NCBI RefSeq assembly: GCF_003097635.1
Contig: NZ_QCZI01000004.1
Coordinates: 1 to 64,000 of the forward strand
Direction: 5' to 3'
DNA from: Flavobacterium psychrotolerans
GTDB taxonomy: Bacteria; Bacteroidota; Bacteroidia; Flavobacteriales; Flavobacteriaceae
DNA: 64,000 bases
Part shown: piece after piece, positions 1 through 10,174 of the stretch
Numbering within the stretch: position 1 is the first letter of the stretch
Layout: every line of letters begins with the position of its first letter
Notes under the pieces: model-generated
What the model saw: only the letters and a program-made list of their open reading frames with translations
What the model was told of the DNA's origin: nothing
Database searches by the model: none
Position numbers and translations under genes: made by a program

Positions 1-828
1 GCTTGCGCTGGTTCTTATTCTGTAACCAGAACTTGGATCGCTAAAGACTCTTGCAACAATTCGTCTACTGCTTCGCAAACTATAAACGTTCAAGATATAA
101 CGGCTCCCATAATTGCTGCTTTACCTGATGTTTCAACAATCAATTGTCCTGCAATACCTCTGTTTGCTCAGGCATCAGCAACAGATGAGTGTAATTCGGC
201 TTTTGAATTGACTTTCGAAGACGTAAAAACCGATGGGGCTTGCGCTGGTTCTTATTCTGTAACCAGAACTTGGATCGCTAAAGACTCTTGCAACAATTCG
301 TCTACTGCTTCGCAAACTATAAACGTTCAAGATATAACGGCTCCCGTAATTGCTGCTTTGCCTGATGTTTCAACAATCAATTGTCCTGCAATGCCCGTGT
401 TTGCTCAGGCATCTGCAACGGATGAGTGTAATTCGGCTTTTGAATTGACTTTCGAAGACGTAAAAACCGATGGAGCTTGCGCTGGTTCTTATTCTGTAAC
501 CAGAACTTGGATCGCTAAAGACTCTTGCAACAATTCGTCTACTGCTTCGCAAACTATAAACGTTCAAGATATAACGGCTCCCGTAATTGCTGCTTTGCCT
601 GATGTTTCAACAATCAATTGTCCTGCAATGCCCGTGTTTGCTCAGGCATCTGCAACGGATGAGTGTAATTCGGCTTTTGAATTGACTTTTGAAGACGTAA
701 AAACCGATGGAGCTTGCGCTGGTTCTTATTCTGTTACCAGAACTTGGACGGCTAAAGATGGGTGTAACAATTCGTCTACTGCTTCGCAAACTATAAACGT
801 TCAAGACATAACGGCTCCCGTAATTACA
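1..828 (+). repeat. 237-bp tandem coding repeats
   Basis: The same 79-codon unit starts at 1, 238, 475 and 712 (period exactly 237 bp); the fourth copy diverges after about 828. Copies differ at only a few positions, for example CCTCTG against CCCGTG near 160 and 394, and ATCGCT against ACGGCT in the last. Such nucleotide identity within a coding region implies recent expansion or gene conversion and makes copy number prone to change. More copies probably lie upstream of the window. Confidence 0.95.
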
Positions 829-2814
829 GCCCAAGCTTCAAATATTACTGTTGAGTGTGATGGCTTGGGGAATGAAACTGCCATGACTGATTGGTTAGCT
901 TCTAATGGTGGCGCGACTGCAACTGATACCTGTTCTAATGTAACTTGGTCTAATAACTTTGATATTCTTTCTAATGATTGTTCTGCCGCAGTAACCGTAC
1001 AATTTACTGCAAAAGATGCTTGTGGAAATACATCAAATACATCGGCCACTTTTAATGTAAAAGATAGTACTGCCCCATTAGCTCCTGATGCTCCTATCAA
1101 TCTAACAGTGGCTTGTGCCGGCGAAGTTCCTCCTGCAGGTTCTCTCACCGCAACTGACAACTGTAATGGTACTATCACAGCTCAAGGATTGGATGCTATT
1201 GCGCCAGGAAATTGTCCTAACTCGTTCATCATAACCAGAACTTGGACTTTCACTGATGCTTGCAATAACTCATCTTCAACTACTCAAATTATTAACGTAA
1301 TTGATAATGTTGCTCCAGTTGCTCCAGTTGCTCCAGCTAACCTTACGGTAACTTGTCCTTCTGAGGTACCTCCGGCAAATTCTCTTACAGCAACTGATAA
1401 CTGTGAAGATCAAATCACTGTTCAAGGTGAAGATGCCATCACTCCGGGAAATTGTCCAAATTCGTTCATTATAACTAGAACTTGGATCTTTAGTGATGCT
1501 TGCGGTAATACTTCATCTACTGTTCAGACTATTAATGTAATTGATACTATGGCTCCCGTATTTGCAGAATTACCAGCACCGATAACGATTTCTTGTCCTG
1601 CAAAACCCGAATTCACACAAGCTTCTGCTATTGATAATTGTGGTGGTGGTTTCACATTAACCTTCGCAGATGTGAAAACTCTTGGAGCTAATTCAAGTAC
1701 CTTTTCAGTAGTAAGAACTTGGACGGCAATCGACACTTGTGGAAATATATCAACTACAACACAAACTATTAATGTTGAAGATAAAACCGCTCCGATTGCC
1801 CCAATATTATCGACTATAACAGAACAATGTTCCGCTACAATTATAGCTCCAATTGCAATAGATGGTTGTGTTGGTAATGTTATAGGAACAACTTCTGACC
1901 CATTAACCTATACTTCCCAAGGTACATTTATCATTCATTGGACTTTTAATGACGGTAATGGCAATAATTTTTCTGCAAATCAGACAGTAATAATAGACGA
2001 TACCATCGCTCCGATTATTCCCGAATTAGCTGATGTTACTGGTCTATGTTCGGCTACGGCACCTACTCCAACAACTACAGATAATTGCTCTGGAACTATA
2101 ACAGCAACAACAAATGATCCGTTGACATACAATCTTGAAGGAACACATAGTATCATTTGGACTTTTAATGATGGAAATGGAAATACATCCACGGCAATAC
2201 AAAAGGTAATAGTTTCTTCATCAAATGATACAACTCAAGGTACTCCTGGTTATGTAAAATGTAATAGTGATGTTGACTTAAAAATAAATCTTACCGAATT
2301 ATTGCCTCAAGGTACTCCTACAGGCGGAACTTGGTCTGATGAAATAAATCAAAATTCAATAAAAAATAATCAGTATATTCCCAACGGAATTGAAGTGGGA
2401 GATTACACATTAAAATATGTTGTTGAAGTTGGAAATTGTTCTAAAACTGTTGCCGTTGTCATGACTGTTGATAATGATTGTGTTGTTGAACCCGCCTGTT
2501 CATTTTTGGTTCATAATGCTTTCTCTCCAAACAATGATAATATCAATGAATTATTTATAATTGAAAACATTGATCAAATAGCGTGTTTCCCAACAAACAC
2601 AGTAACAATTTACAACCGTTGGGGAATTTTAGTATTCGAAACCGAACAATATGATAATAGTACTAAGGTCTTCAGAGGTTTTTCTGAAGGAAGAGTAACT
2701 ATTGACAAGTCGTCTGAATTGCCAGCTGGAACCTACTTCTATATTATTAAATATTTTGATGCTAATAAAGGCGTTGAAGAACATAAAGAAGGATATTTAT
2801 ACCTAACAAGATAA
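1..2814 (+). CDS. SprB-like repetitive surface adhesin, 3' part (T9SS type B)
   Basis: The frame is open from base 1, so the gene starts before the window; 937 codons are visible. The protein is a chain of Cys-, Thr- and Asp-rich HYR/Ig-like beta-sandwich modules, the first of them near-identical 79-aa units (SYSVTRTW, INVQDITAP motifs), later ones more diverged. The last ~90 residues (NAFSPNNDNINE, IYNRWG, GTYFYIIKY, GYLYLTR) form the gliding-motility-associated C-terminal domain that directs type IX secretion. The gene is followed by a PorP/SprF gene, the usual partner for secreting and anchoring SprB-type adhesins. Inferred role: very large cell-surface adhesin for gliding or attachment. 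Its true length is unknown because the 5' end is missing. Confidence 0.88.
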   Translation, partial: ACAGSYSVTRTWIAKDSCNNSSTASQTINVQDITAPIIAALPDVSTINCPAIPLFAQASATDECNSAFELTFEDVKTDGACAGSYSVTRTWIAKDSCNNSSTASQTINVQDITAPVIAALPDVSTINCPAMPVFAQASATDECNSAFELTFEDVKTDGACAGSYSVTRTWIAKDSCNNSSTASQTINVQDITAPVIAALPDVSTINCPAMPVFAQASATDECNSAFELTFEDVKTDGACAGSYSVTRTWTAKDGCNNSSTASQTINVQDITAPVITAQASNITVECDGLGNETAMTDWLASNGGATATDTCSNVTWSNNFDILSNDCSAAVTVQFTAKDACGNTSNTSATFNVKDSTAPLAPDAPINLTVACAGEVPPAGSLTATDNCNGTITAQGLDAIAPGNCPNSFIITRTWTFTDACNNSSSTTQIINVIDNVAPVAPVAPANLTVTCPSEVPPANSLTATDNCEDQITVQGEDAITPGNCPNSFIITRTWIFSDACGNTSSTVQTINVIDTMAPVFAELPAPITISCPAKPEFTQASAIDNCGGGFTLTFADVKTLGANSSTFSVVRTWTAIDTCGNISTTTQTINVEDKTAPIAPILSTITEQCSATIIAPIAIDGCVGNVIGTTSDPLTYTSQGTFIIHWTFNDGNGNNFSANQTVIIDDTIAPIIPELADVTGLCSATAPTPTTTDNCSGTITATTNDPLTYNLEGTHSIIWTFNDGNGNTSTAIQKVIVSSSNDTTQGTPGYVKCNSDVDLKINLTELLPQGTPTGGTWSDEINQNSIKNNQYIPNGIEVGDYTLKYVVEVGNCSKTVAVVMTVDNDCVVEPACSFLVHNAFSPNNDNINELFIIENIDQIACFPTNTVTIYNRWGILVFETEQYDNSTKVFRGFSEGRVTIDKSSELPAGTYFYIIKYFDANKGVEEHKEGYLYLTR

Positions 2815-2871
2815 CCGAACTCAAATCTAACACTTGAAGGTTTATTGCCTTCAGTTTAAAACTGAAATCTA

Positions 2872-3780
2872 ATGAAATCAAAAATATTAATTTTCGTTTT
2901 GATGTTTACAGCAGTAGTATGTCATGCACAACAAGATGCACAATATACACAATACATGTACAACACAATCAATGTCAACCCTGCTTATGCTGGATCGAGA
3001 GGAGTTATGAGCATATTTGGACTACACCGTACTCAATGGGTGGGATTAGACGGGGCTCCAGTTACTAATGCCTTATCATTAAACACTCCCATAAATGATA
3101 GCAATTTAGGAATAGGTATTTCTTTTGTAAATGATAGAATTGGACCTACAGTTGAAAACGTAATATCTGCAGATGTATCTTATACTATCCAAACCTCTGA
3201 AGCCTATAAATTATCATTTGGAGTGAAAGCTACGGGTAACTTTTTTAATTTAGATGTATCCAAATTAAATCCAGCTGAACAAGGTGATCCTCAATTTCAA
3301 AATTTAAATAAATTTTCGCCAAATATTGGAGCTGGTGTTTACTTACATTCCGATAAAAGTTACATCGGAATTTCTGTACCTAATTTTATCGAATCAAAAC
3401 GTTACAACAATAATGATGTGGCTATCTTTAAAGAAAAAATTAGTTATTATTTAATTGCAGGGTATGTTTTTGATTTAAGTAGTGACATAAAATTCAAACC
3501 CTCAGTAATAACAAAATTGGTTCAAGGAGCTCCACTTCAAGTAGATCTTTCGGCAAACTTTATGTTCAATGAAAAATTTGTCCTCGGCGCAGCCTACCGC
3601 TGGGATTCTGCCATAAGTGCGATGGCTGGTTTTCAAGTAAATGATGGTCTATTCATTGGTTATGGATATGATATGGAAACCACAAAATTGAGACATTATA
3701 ATTCTGGTTCACACGAGATATTTCTGCGTTATGAACTATTCAACAATTTTAACAAAATCATTTCCCCACGATTCTTCTAA
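2872..3780 (+). CDS. PorP/SprF family type IX secretion system membrane protein
   Basis: 302 aa with a signal peptide ending about residue 20 (CHAQ). The start QDAQYTQYMYNTINVNPAYAGSRG is the PorP/SprF family signature (quoted here only in part as QYMYNTINVNPAYAG); the rest alternates like an outer-membrane beta barrel. Members bind T9SS cargo with type B C-terminal domains and help deliver them to the cell surface. It lies 57 bp after the adhesin gene and 12 bp before the OmpA-family gene, so the three probably form one operon. The upstream adhesin is the likely dedicated substrate. Confidence 0.92.
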   Translation: MKSKILIFVLMFTAVVCHAQQDAQYTQYMYNTINVNPAYAGSRGVMSIFGLHRTQWVGLDGAPVTNALSLNTPINDSNLGIGISFVNDRIGPTVENVISADVSYTIQTSEAYKLSFGVKATGNFFNLDVSKLNPAEQGDPQFQNLNKFSPNIGAGVYLHSDKSYIGISVPNFIESKRYNNNDVAIFKEKISYYLIAGYVFDLSSDIKFKPSVITKLVQGAPLQVDLSANFMFNEKFVLGAAYRWDSAISAMAGFQVNDGLFIGYGYDMETTKLRHYNSGSHEIFLRYELFNNFNKIISPRFF

Positions 3781-3792
3781 AACTGCAACATC

Positions 3793-5745
3793 ATGAAAAA
3801 TAAAACAATCATTTATATAACATTTTTAAGTATTTTAGCTACTGCTAGTTATGCTCAAAAAAAAATTGTTAAAAAAGGAAATAAAGAATACGAAAAGTAT
3901 GCCTATGTTGATGCTACAAAAACCTATGAGCGAGTAGCTGATAAAGGATACAAATCGGCAGATTTGTTCCAAAAATTAGGAAACGCTTATTATTTTAATG
4001 CCAATTTAGAAAAATCGGCAAAATGGTATGGAGAATTATTTGCGATGAACGAAGAAGTAGCTCCCGAATACTACTATCGATATTCCCAATCTTTAAAATC
4101 GATTGGCCAATATGCCAAAGCAGATGAAATGATGATACTTTTCAATAAAAAATCAAGTGAGGATACAAGAGGCAAAATCTTTAATGACAAACAAAATTAC
4201 CTAGATATCATTAAGGCTAATTCTGGAAGATACAACATTGAAGATGCTGGTATCAACTCTGAATATTCTGATTACGGAAGTGCATTTTCTGGCAATACGT
4301 TAGTTTTTACTTCTTCAAGAGACACTGGGAATTTTGCAAAAAGAAAACACAAATGGAACAACCAGTATTTTACCACTATGTATTCTGCTAATATAATTTC
4401 TGTCGATACCACTTCAGGAAAAAGTCTCGCTTCCCCAGTAAAATTTGCTAAAAAGGTGAACTCAATATTTCACGAAGCCACTCCGGTTTTCACTAAAGAT
4501 GGGAAAACTATGTATTTTACCAGAAATAATTTCAATAATGGCAAAACAGGAAAAGATGCTAATCGAATTACATTACTTAAAATTTACAAAGCCACTGTAA
4601 TTGACAGCCAATGGGTAAAAGCTACAGAATTGCCCTTTAATAGTGATAGTTATAGTGTTGCCCACCCTACCCTAAGTTCTGATGAAAAAACAATGTATTT
4701 TGCTTCTGATATGCCTGGAACCCATGGGCAATCAGACTTATGGAAAGTAGCAATTAATGAAGATGGAAGTTTTGGGATTCCAGAGAATTTAGGGTCAAAA
4801 ATAAATACTGAAGGAAAAGAATCTTTTCCAATAATCACTGATGAAAACGAATTGTACTTTGCTACAGATGGGCATCCAGGTCTTGGAGGTTTGGATATTT
4901 TCATGTCAAGAATAAATGCTGATGGAACATTTAACGAACCCATAAATATTGGCGCACCAGCAAACTCTCCTCAAGATGATTTCGCCTATTTAATTGACAC
5001 TAAAACTAGAACCGGATTTCTATCTTCAAATAGAACTGGAGGAAAAGGATACGATGATATTTATAAATTTCTGGAAACCAAAAAATTAATCTGCGAACAA
5101 GTATTATCTGGAATTGTAACCGATTTAGAAACCAGTGAAATTCTGGCTGATACCAAAGTGACGTTATTTGATGATAAATTCAATAAAATCATGGAAGTTC
5201 AATCGGATGATAAAGGGTTTTATACTTTTGACGTAGAATGCGGAAAATCCTATTTTATTAGAGCCGAAAAAGAATTGTATGAAACTAAAGAACAAAAAAT
5301 CACTATTTCTAAAAATACTGGTAAAACCGATTTTCCTATTCAATTAGAGAAAAAAGTAAAACCCGTTACTGTTAGTGATGATTTAGCCAAAACATTTGGG
5401 ATTAAAATTATCTATTTTGATTTAGACAAATGGAATATCAGACTAGATGCCGCTCTAGAATTAGAGAAAATATTAGACGTAATGACCCAAAATCCAACCA
5501 TGAAAATCGATATTCGCTCCCATACAGATAGCCGCCAAACATTCAAATACAACGAAAGACTGTCTGACAGAAGAGCAAAATCTACGATGGCATGGTTGAT
5601 TAAAAATGGTATTAACGCCAACAGATTAACCGGAAAAGGTTATGGAGAAACACAATTAGTGAATAAATGTGCCGATAACGTTAAGTGTACCGAAGAAGAA
5701 CATCAAGCCAACAGACGCAGTGAATTTATTATTACGGCACTGTAA
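3793..5745 (+). CDS. OmpA-family protein with TPR, PD40 and peptidoglycan-binding domains
   Basis: 650 aa with a signal peptide (cleavage near ASYAQ). N-terminal TPR-like helices (~25-130), a PD40/WD40-like beta-propeller region (~155-430, motifs YFTRNN, MYFASD, LYFATDG, GFLSSNRTGGKGYDDIY), a carboxypeptidase-regulatory-like fold (~435-520) and a C-terminal OmpA domain (~540-650, IRSHTDSR, YNERLSDRRA, NRRSEF). This is the PorE-type architecture thought to tie the outer-membrane secretion apparatus to peptidoglycan. It is the third gene of the adhesin operon and is followed directly by a hairpin terminator. Confidence 0.88.
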   Translation: MKNKTIIYITFLSILATASYAQKKIVKKGNKEYEKYAYVDATKTYERVADKGYKSADLFQKLGNAYYFNANLEKSAKWYGELFAMNEEVAPEYYYRYSQSLKSIGQYAKADEMMILFNKKSSEDTRGKIFNDKQNYLDIIKANSGRYNIEDAGINSEYSDYGSAFSGNTLVFTSSRDTGNFAKRKHKWNNQYFTTMYSANIISVDTTSGKSLASPVKFAKKVNSIFHEATPVFTKDGKTMYFTRNNFNNGKTGKDANRITLLKIYKATVIDSQWVKATELPFNSDSYSVAHPTLSSDEKTMYFASDMPGTHGQSDLWKVAINEDGSFGIPENLGSKINTEGKESFPIITDENELYFATDGHPGLGGLDIFMSRINADGTFNEPINIGAPANSPQDDFAYLIDTKTRTGFLSSNRTGGKGYDDIYKFLETKKLICEQVLSGIVTDLETSEILADTKVTLFDDKFNKIMEVQSDDKGFYTFDVECGKSYFIRAEKELYETKEQKITISKNTGKTDFPIQLEKKVKPVTVSDDLAKTFGIKIIYFDLDKWNIRLDAALELEKILDVMTQNPTMKIDIRSHTDSRQTFKYNERLSDRRAKSTMAWLIKNGINANRLTGKGYGETQLVNKCADNVKCTEEEHQANRRSEFIITAL

Positions 5746-5770
5746 AATTAGCTACAACCCTAGAAATTTA

Positions 5771-5798
5771 AAGCATCTCTTGTTGAGATGCTTTTTTT
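5771..5798 (+). terminator. Rho-independent terminator of the adhesin operon
   Basis: A perfect 9-bp stem (AAGCATCTC / GAGATGCTT) with a 5-nt loop is followed by a T run, 26 bp after the OmpA-family stop codon. Confidence 0.85.
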
Positions 5799-5859
5799 GT
5801 TATGGATTCATTTTTTAAATAAAGAATGCTCTAACTAAGATGTGATGATCCGCATTTCA

Positions 5860-7134
5860 CTAAAGCAAACTCTTCCTAAAATAAAACAGCAATCCAATCA
5901 AATAGATAAAATAATTGATTGCATGAGCCATAACAACTCCTTCTATTTGATAAATCCCAATTAAATAGTTACTCAAAAAAAACATAATCACCAATGAAAT
6001 TGTTTCAGATATTATAAAAGCGATAGTAAGCTTCTTTGCGAAAAATTGATACCCCAAAACAAGTGAGGCCGCTTTAAATGTGTCCCCTAAAAGTTGCCAA
6101 AAAAACAACCCCGTAACTGGAAGGAAAACATTTGTAAAAAGTAACTTCACAATAAAAAAACGTAAAAAATAAAGGATTACCATACCAACTATAAAAAGGG
6201 GTAAAATTCCTTTATAATAACTCAAAAATACATTTTTAGTCGCTTTTTTTGTTGTGGCAAAAGCCAATTTCGGAAAAAAATAAACCGTAAGAATCGAAGA
6301 AATAAACATAAAATAGTAGGTCGATATTCTGCTAATGGCTTCCCAATATCCAGCGGACTCTATACCTAATTTTTCGATGATATTATTTCTGATGGCCAGA
6401 AAAACTAATGGTCCAAAAACGGAAGATACTAATGCCATCAAAGAATAAGATGACAAATTTTTTAATACCTGAAAATCAAAAAAACGAGTTGAAATACTGT
6501 TTATAAAATGAATCTCTTTATTGATGAAATAAAATGCCACAAAAAATAATAACGAAGGCGGAATAATAATGGAAAGTAATGCTCCGAAAGTTCTAAACTG
6601 CCAAATCATAAAAACAGAAAAAATCAAGCCTATACTATTTCCTATAATATTAATGTAAATTACATTCTTAAATTTCCCCAATCCGTTGATTATTGCCAAT
6701 AAAAAAACAGTCACTACATACCAGGGCAAAACGAGTGCAAGAATTTTAAAAATACTGGCATATTCTAAAGTATTGCCAAAAATATAATCATTCCAATAAG
6801 AGGAGAAAAAAAATAATACAATGCTTGAGAGTAATGTTACCGTTATAAGACTTAAAAAAACCGTGGAAATAATTTTCTTAAGTTCTTCCTCTTTATCTTT
6901 ATTTTTTACAATATATTTTACGATACCATTTTGAAATCCAAGAGTAGCAATACTTTCTGTAGAGGTTAGGAAATTTCTTAAATTTCCCGATAAAGCCATA
7001 CCGCTTGGTCCTATAAAAATGGCTAAAATTTTTGAAGTAATTAATCCAATCCCTATTTTTAATAAAATACTGATACTATTTAATGAAGTAATTTTAAATA
7101 AAGGCGTTCTAGCTATAGTTTTAATAAAATTCAA
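5860..7134 (-). CDS. Polysaccharide flippase (Wzx-like, MOP superfamily)
   Basis: 424 aa, strongly hydrophobic throughout, with about 12 predicted membrane segments and the N-terminal pattern of O-antigen translocases (LLKIGIGLITSKILAIFIGPSG). Such proteins flip lipid-linked oligosaccharides across the inner membrane. The gene stands alone on the minus strand between two surface-protein genes, with no glycosyltransferases nearby, so the substrate cannot be guessed. It ends convergently with the OmpA-family gene. The best alternative is another MOP-family exporter. Confidence 0.82.
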   Translation of the reverse strand: MNFIKTIARTPLFKITSLNSISILLKIGIGLITSKILAIFIGPSGMALSGNLRNFLTSTESIATLGFQNGIVKYIVKNKDKEEELKKIISTVFLSLITVTLLSSIVLFFFSSYWNDYIFGNTLEYASIFKILALVLPWYVVTVFLLAIINGLGKFKNVIYINIIGNSIGLIFSVFMIWQFRTFGALLSIIIPPSLLFFVAFYFINKEIHFINSISTRFFDFQVLKNLSSYSLMALVSSVFGPLVFLAIRNNIIEKLGIESAGYWEAISRISTYYFMFISSILTVYFFPKLAFATTKKATKNVFLSYYKGILPLFIVGMVILYFLRFFIVKLLFTNVFLPVTGLFFWQLLGDTFKAASLVLGYQFFAKKLTIAFIISETISLVIMFFLSNYLIGIYQIEGVVMAHAINYFIYLIGLLFYFRKSLL

Positions 7135-7389
7135 TTCTCATTCATTTAAATTTATACTCCGAAATATCTATATTCTATAATATTAGAAAAAAATCCGCTA
7201 ATTGATTTTAATAAAAAATACATCCACAAAAACTATGAATTCACTCCCTTCATCCCTAAATCAAACTAACATTCTCAATACTTTAGTAGATTATTTAAAT
7301 AATTCTTATCAAAATACTTTTTAATTCTAAAATTACTCATCCATTTTTAAATAAAATTAGTAATTTTAGGCAATATAAGACTTTCTGTT
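7135..7389. other. Intergenic, divergent promoter region
   Basis: 255 bp, very AT-rich, between the divergent flippase and the next T9SS gene. It should hold both promoters, but no clear TTG/TAnnTTTG pair or hairpin was found. Confidence 0.4.
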
Positions 7390-9198
7390 GTGAAATTAAA
7401 ACTACCTGATTGCTTTTTTATTGTAATTTATATGGTTTCCTATTCATTTTATGGACAGGATATTTCTCTATACAAACAATACAACGGGCGATATGATTTC
7501 ATTTTTATAGGAAATACTTTAAATACAATAGAAAACAACAGTATACCTGGACTTCCAAGTCCTCCATGTACAATCCTAACCAGTTCCTCGGCTACATTAA
7601 ATCTAAATCCAATGGATGTGATAGAGAGCGCCTATTTGTATTGGGCGGGCTCCGGAACTGGCGATTTTGATGTGAAACTTAATGGATTGAATATTAGTGC
7701 TCAACGCAAATTTAGCATTCAAAACGCTACAGGATACCCTTTTTTTAGTGCTTTTGCCGATGTAACTTCTGCAATTAAATCAACCGGAAATGGCACTTAT
7801 AATTTTTCTGAACTGGATTTGACTAACGTCATTTCTAATTATTGCTTTTTTGGAGGAAACTTTGGTGGATGGGCACTTGTAATTGTATATAAAAATAACA
7901 CTTTACCCTTAAATCAACTTAACATTTATGATGGCATGCAATCCGTCCCAAATGAAATAGACATAACACTAAATAGTTTAAATGTAATTGACAATCAGGA
8001 TGCCAAAATTGGTTTTGTAGCTTGGGAAGGTGACAAGAATATAAGTAAGGATGAGTCGCTTCGAATTAATGGAAACCTAATCGGAAACCCTCCATTAAAC
8101 CCCACAAACAATGCCTTTAACGGCACAAACAGCTTTACTGGCACATCAAATTTATACAATATGGATTTGGATGTGTATAGCATTCAAAACAACATCAATA
8201 TTGGAGATACAACCGCACAAATCCAACTCACTTCGGGTCAGGATTTTGTAATGATAAATGCTATCGTTACCAAGTTAAACAGTCAATTGCCAGATGCAAC
8301 CCTAGCGATTACAACAATTGATAAAGCCTGTAATTCTAAAAAAATAACTGTAAATTATACGGTTTCAAATTTGAATTGCACAAATTCCCTCCCTGCCTTA
8401 ACCCCAATAGCAATTTATATCAATGATGTTTTACTTCAAAATACCGAAACAAAGGCAATAATTCCTATTGATGGAAGCGAAAGCGCTGCAATTACACTTA
8501 CCATCCCCGATTCTATTCCTAACAATTTCATATTAAAATTTGTTGTGGATGACGGAGGAGCCGGACAAGGGAAAGTAACGGAACTAAACGAAAGCAACAA
8601 TATTTTTTCAGAAGATGTGACATTATTTATTTCTGATGTTTTAAAAACTTTAGAAAACCTCGATTCCTGCAATATCGGACTTGGCAAAGGCATTTTCAAT
8701 TTTTCAAACTACGAAGATTCAATCAAGACCAATACAACTGATATAGTCACATTTTATCCTACATTGACGGATTTAGAAAATGAAACTCATGCTATTTCAG
8801 GCATTTCTGATTATGCAATTTCATCGTCACCAACAACAATTTTTGTCAAGGTAGATAATGGGAATTGTTTTAGCACGACTTCTTTTTTATTATCAACAAA
8901 AAACTGTCCGCCAACCGTTCACAATTTTGTATCTGCCAATAATGACAAAACAAATGATACTTTCCTAATTGATGGATTGAGAGATGTTTACTTGAAATTT
9001 AAATTATCCATTTACAATCGTTGGGGAGCCTTAATCTGGACAGGAAATAATGACCAACCGGATTGGGATGGCTATGCAAACCAGGGGCTTTTATTGAACC
9101 ATTATGAAATTCCTGAAGGCACTTATTTCTATATCCTAGATTTGAATGATCCCAATTATCAGCAACCTCTTGCGGGTTATTTGTTTTTAACGAGATAA
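7390..9198 (+). CDS. Secreted T9SS type B surface protein
   Basis: 602 aa. The GTG start at 7390 is preferred because it supplies the charged end of a signal peptide (MKLKLPDCFF...SFYGQ); the next in-frame ATG at 7432 would cut into it. The N-terminal 300 residues have a galactose-binding-like/DUF11-like beta character (SAYLYWAGSG, GFVAWEGD), followed by a CARDB-like domain (~320-410, LNESNNIFSE) and a C-terminal gliding-motility-associated sorting domain (HNFVSANNDKTNDTF, IYNRWG, GYLFLTR). It has no PorP partner of its own and may use the one at 2872. Role unknown beyond cell-surface export. Confidence 0.82.
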   Translation: MKLKLPDCFFIVIYMVSYSFYGQDISLYKQYNGRYDFIFIGNTLNTIENNSIPGLPSPPCTILTSSSATLNLNPMDVIESAYLYWAGSGTGDFDVKLNGLNISAQRKFSIQNATGYPFFSAFADVTSAIKSTGNGTYNFSELDLTNVISNYCFFGGNFGGWALVIVYKNNTLPLNQLNIYDGMQSVPNEIDITLNSLNVIDNQDAKIGFVAWEGDKNISKDESLRINGNLIGNPPLNPTNNAFNGTNSFTGTSNLYNMDLDVYSIQNNINIGDTTAQIQLTSGQDFVMINAIVTKLNSQLPDATLAITTIDKACNSKKITVNYTVSNLNCTNSLPALTPIAIYINDVLLQNTETKAIIPIDGSESAAITLTIPDSIPNNFILKFVVDDGGAGQGKVTELNESNNIFSEDVTLFISDVLKTLENLDSCNIGLGKGIFNFSNYEDSIKTNTTDIVTFYPTLTDLENETHAISGISDYAISSSPTTIFVKVDNGNCFSTTSFLLSTKNCPPTVHNFVSANNDKTNDTFLIDGLRDVYLKFKLSIYNRWGALIWTGNNDQPDWDGYANQGLLLNHYEIPEGTYFYILDLNDPNYQQPLAGYLFLTR

Positions 9199-9249
9199 AA
9201 TGACAGCCAAAAACTCCTTACAGCCATAATAATTTATAATCTTTTGAAA

Positions 9250-9278
9250 TTGGTTTCCAGAAAACCTTTGTAACTTTG
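9250..9278 (+). promoter_or_regulatory. Bacteroidota-type promoter for the RNA methyltransferase gene
   Basis: TTG at 9250-9252, an 18-nt spacer, then TAACTTTG at 9271-9278, matching TTG-N19-TAnnTTTG. The -7 box covers the TTG codon at 9276, so translation cannot start there; this fixes the start at the ATG at 9306. Confidence 0.65.
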
Positions 9279-9305
9279 ACGCTTTGCCACTTTTGCACCC
9301 CTAAA

Positions 9306-10100
9306 ATGAAACAAATTACTTCCGTCCAAAATCCGTTTATAAAATCATTAGTGCTCTTGCAAGAAAAAGCAAAGGCCAGGAAGCAATCGGGAACCTTTTT
9401 AATTGAAGGGCAACGCGAAATTGCTTTAGCCATCAAAGGCGGTTATAAAATTGAAACCATTTTATTTTCACCGGAATTGATTCCGGAAGTCCAAATAACC
9501 AAATTAACGAATCCACAAGTTGACTTAATTGAAATTTCAAAAGACGTTTATCAAAAACTCGCCTATCGCGACACTACGGAGGGCATTTTGGCCATTGCCA
9601 AATCCAAATCCATGCAATTATCAGATTTGAAATTATCTAAAAACCCGCTAATACTTATTGCCGAATCACCTGAAAAACCAGGAAATATTGGCGCTTTACT
9701 GCGCACAGCCGATGCTGCCAATCTTGACGCGGTAATTATTGCAAATCCAAAAAGCGATTTGTACAATCCAAACATAGTACGTTCAAGCGTTGGCGGATTG
9801 TTTACCAACCAAATTGCCACTGGAACCACTTCAGAAATTATTACTTTCCTAAAAGAACAAAAAATTAATTTCTATTGTGCAACCTTACAAAACTCCATAG
9901 GCTATTATACCCAAGATTATACCACTCCAACTGCATTAGTAGTGGGAACTGAAGCTACTGGCTTGACAGAAGAATGGCGAAAGGAAGCCACACAAAACAT
10001 TATAATTCCGATGCAAGGCGAAATAGACAGTATGAACGTTTCGGTAGCTGCAGCAATATTAATTTTTGAAGCAAAAAGACAGCGAGGATTCACTTCTTAG
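9306..10100 (+). CDS. TrmH/SpoU-family RNA 2'-O-methyltransferase
   Basis: 264 aa from ATG 9306 (MKQITSVQNPFIKS); the longer frame from 9276 starts inside the promoter. An N-terminal substrate-binding domain (~1-95) is followed by a SPOUT knot domain with all three motifs: PGNIGALLRTADA (motif 1, ~127), LVVGTEATGL (motif 2) and IPMQGEIDSMNVSVAAAI (motif 3, near the C-terminus). It uses S-adenosylmethionine to methylate a ribose of rRNA or tRNA. The target nucleotide cannot be told from the sequence. Confidence 0.9.
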   Translation: MKQITSVQNPFIKSLVLLQEKAKARKQSGTFLIEGQREIALAIKGGYKIETILFSPELIPEVQITKLTNPQVDLIEISKDVYQKLAYRDTTEGILAIAKSKSMQLSDLKLSKNPLILIAESPEKPGNIGALLRTADAANLDAVIIANPKSDLYNPNIVRSSVGGLFTNQIATGTTSEIITFLKEQKINFYCATLQNSIGYYTQDYTTPTALVVGTEATGLTEEWRKEATQNIIIPMQGEIDSMNVSVAAAILIFEAKRQRGFTS

Positions 10101-10174
10101 AAATTCGAATAAAAACTTCTTCTTGCATATTTCAAATCTTATTTCTATTTTTAAAAATTAGAATTACAAAAACT

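Noticed and set aside
607..1178. Minus-strand open frames in the adhesin repeats
   Set aside because: They are shadows of the plus-strand repeats and repeat with the same 237-bp period.
9276..9305. TTG 9276 as the RNA methyltransferase start
   Set aside because: It is part of TAACTTTG; the extra residues do not match the family.
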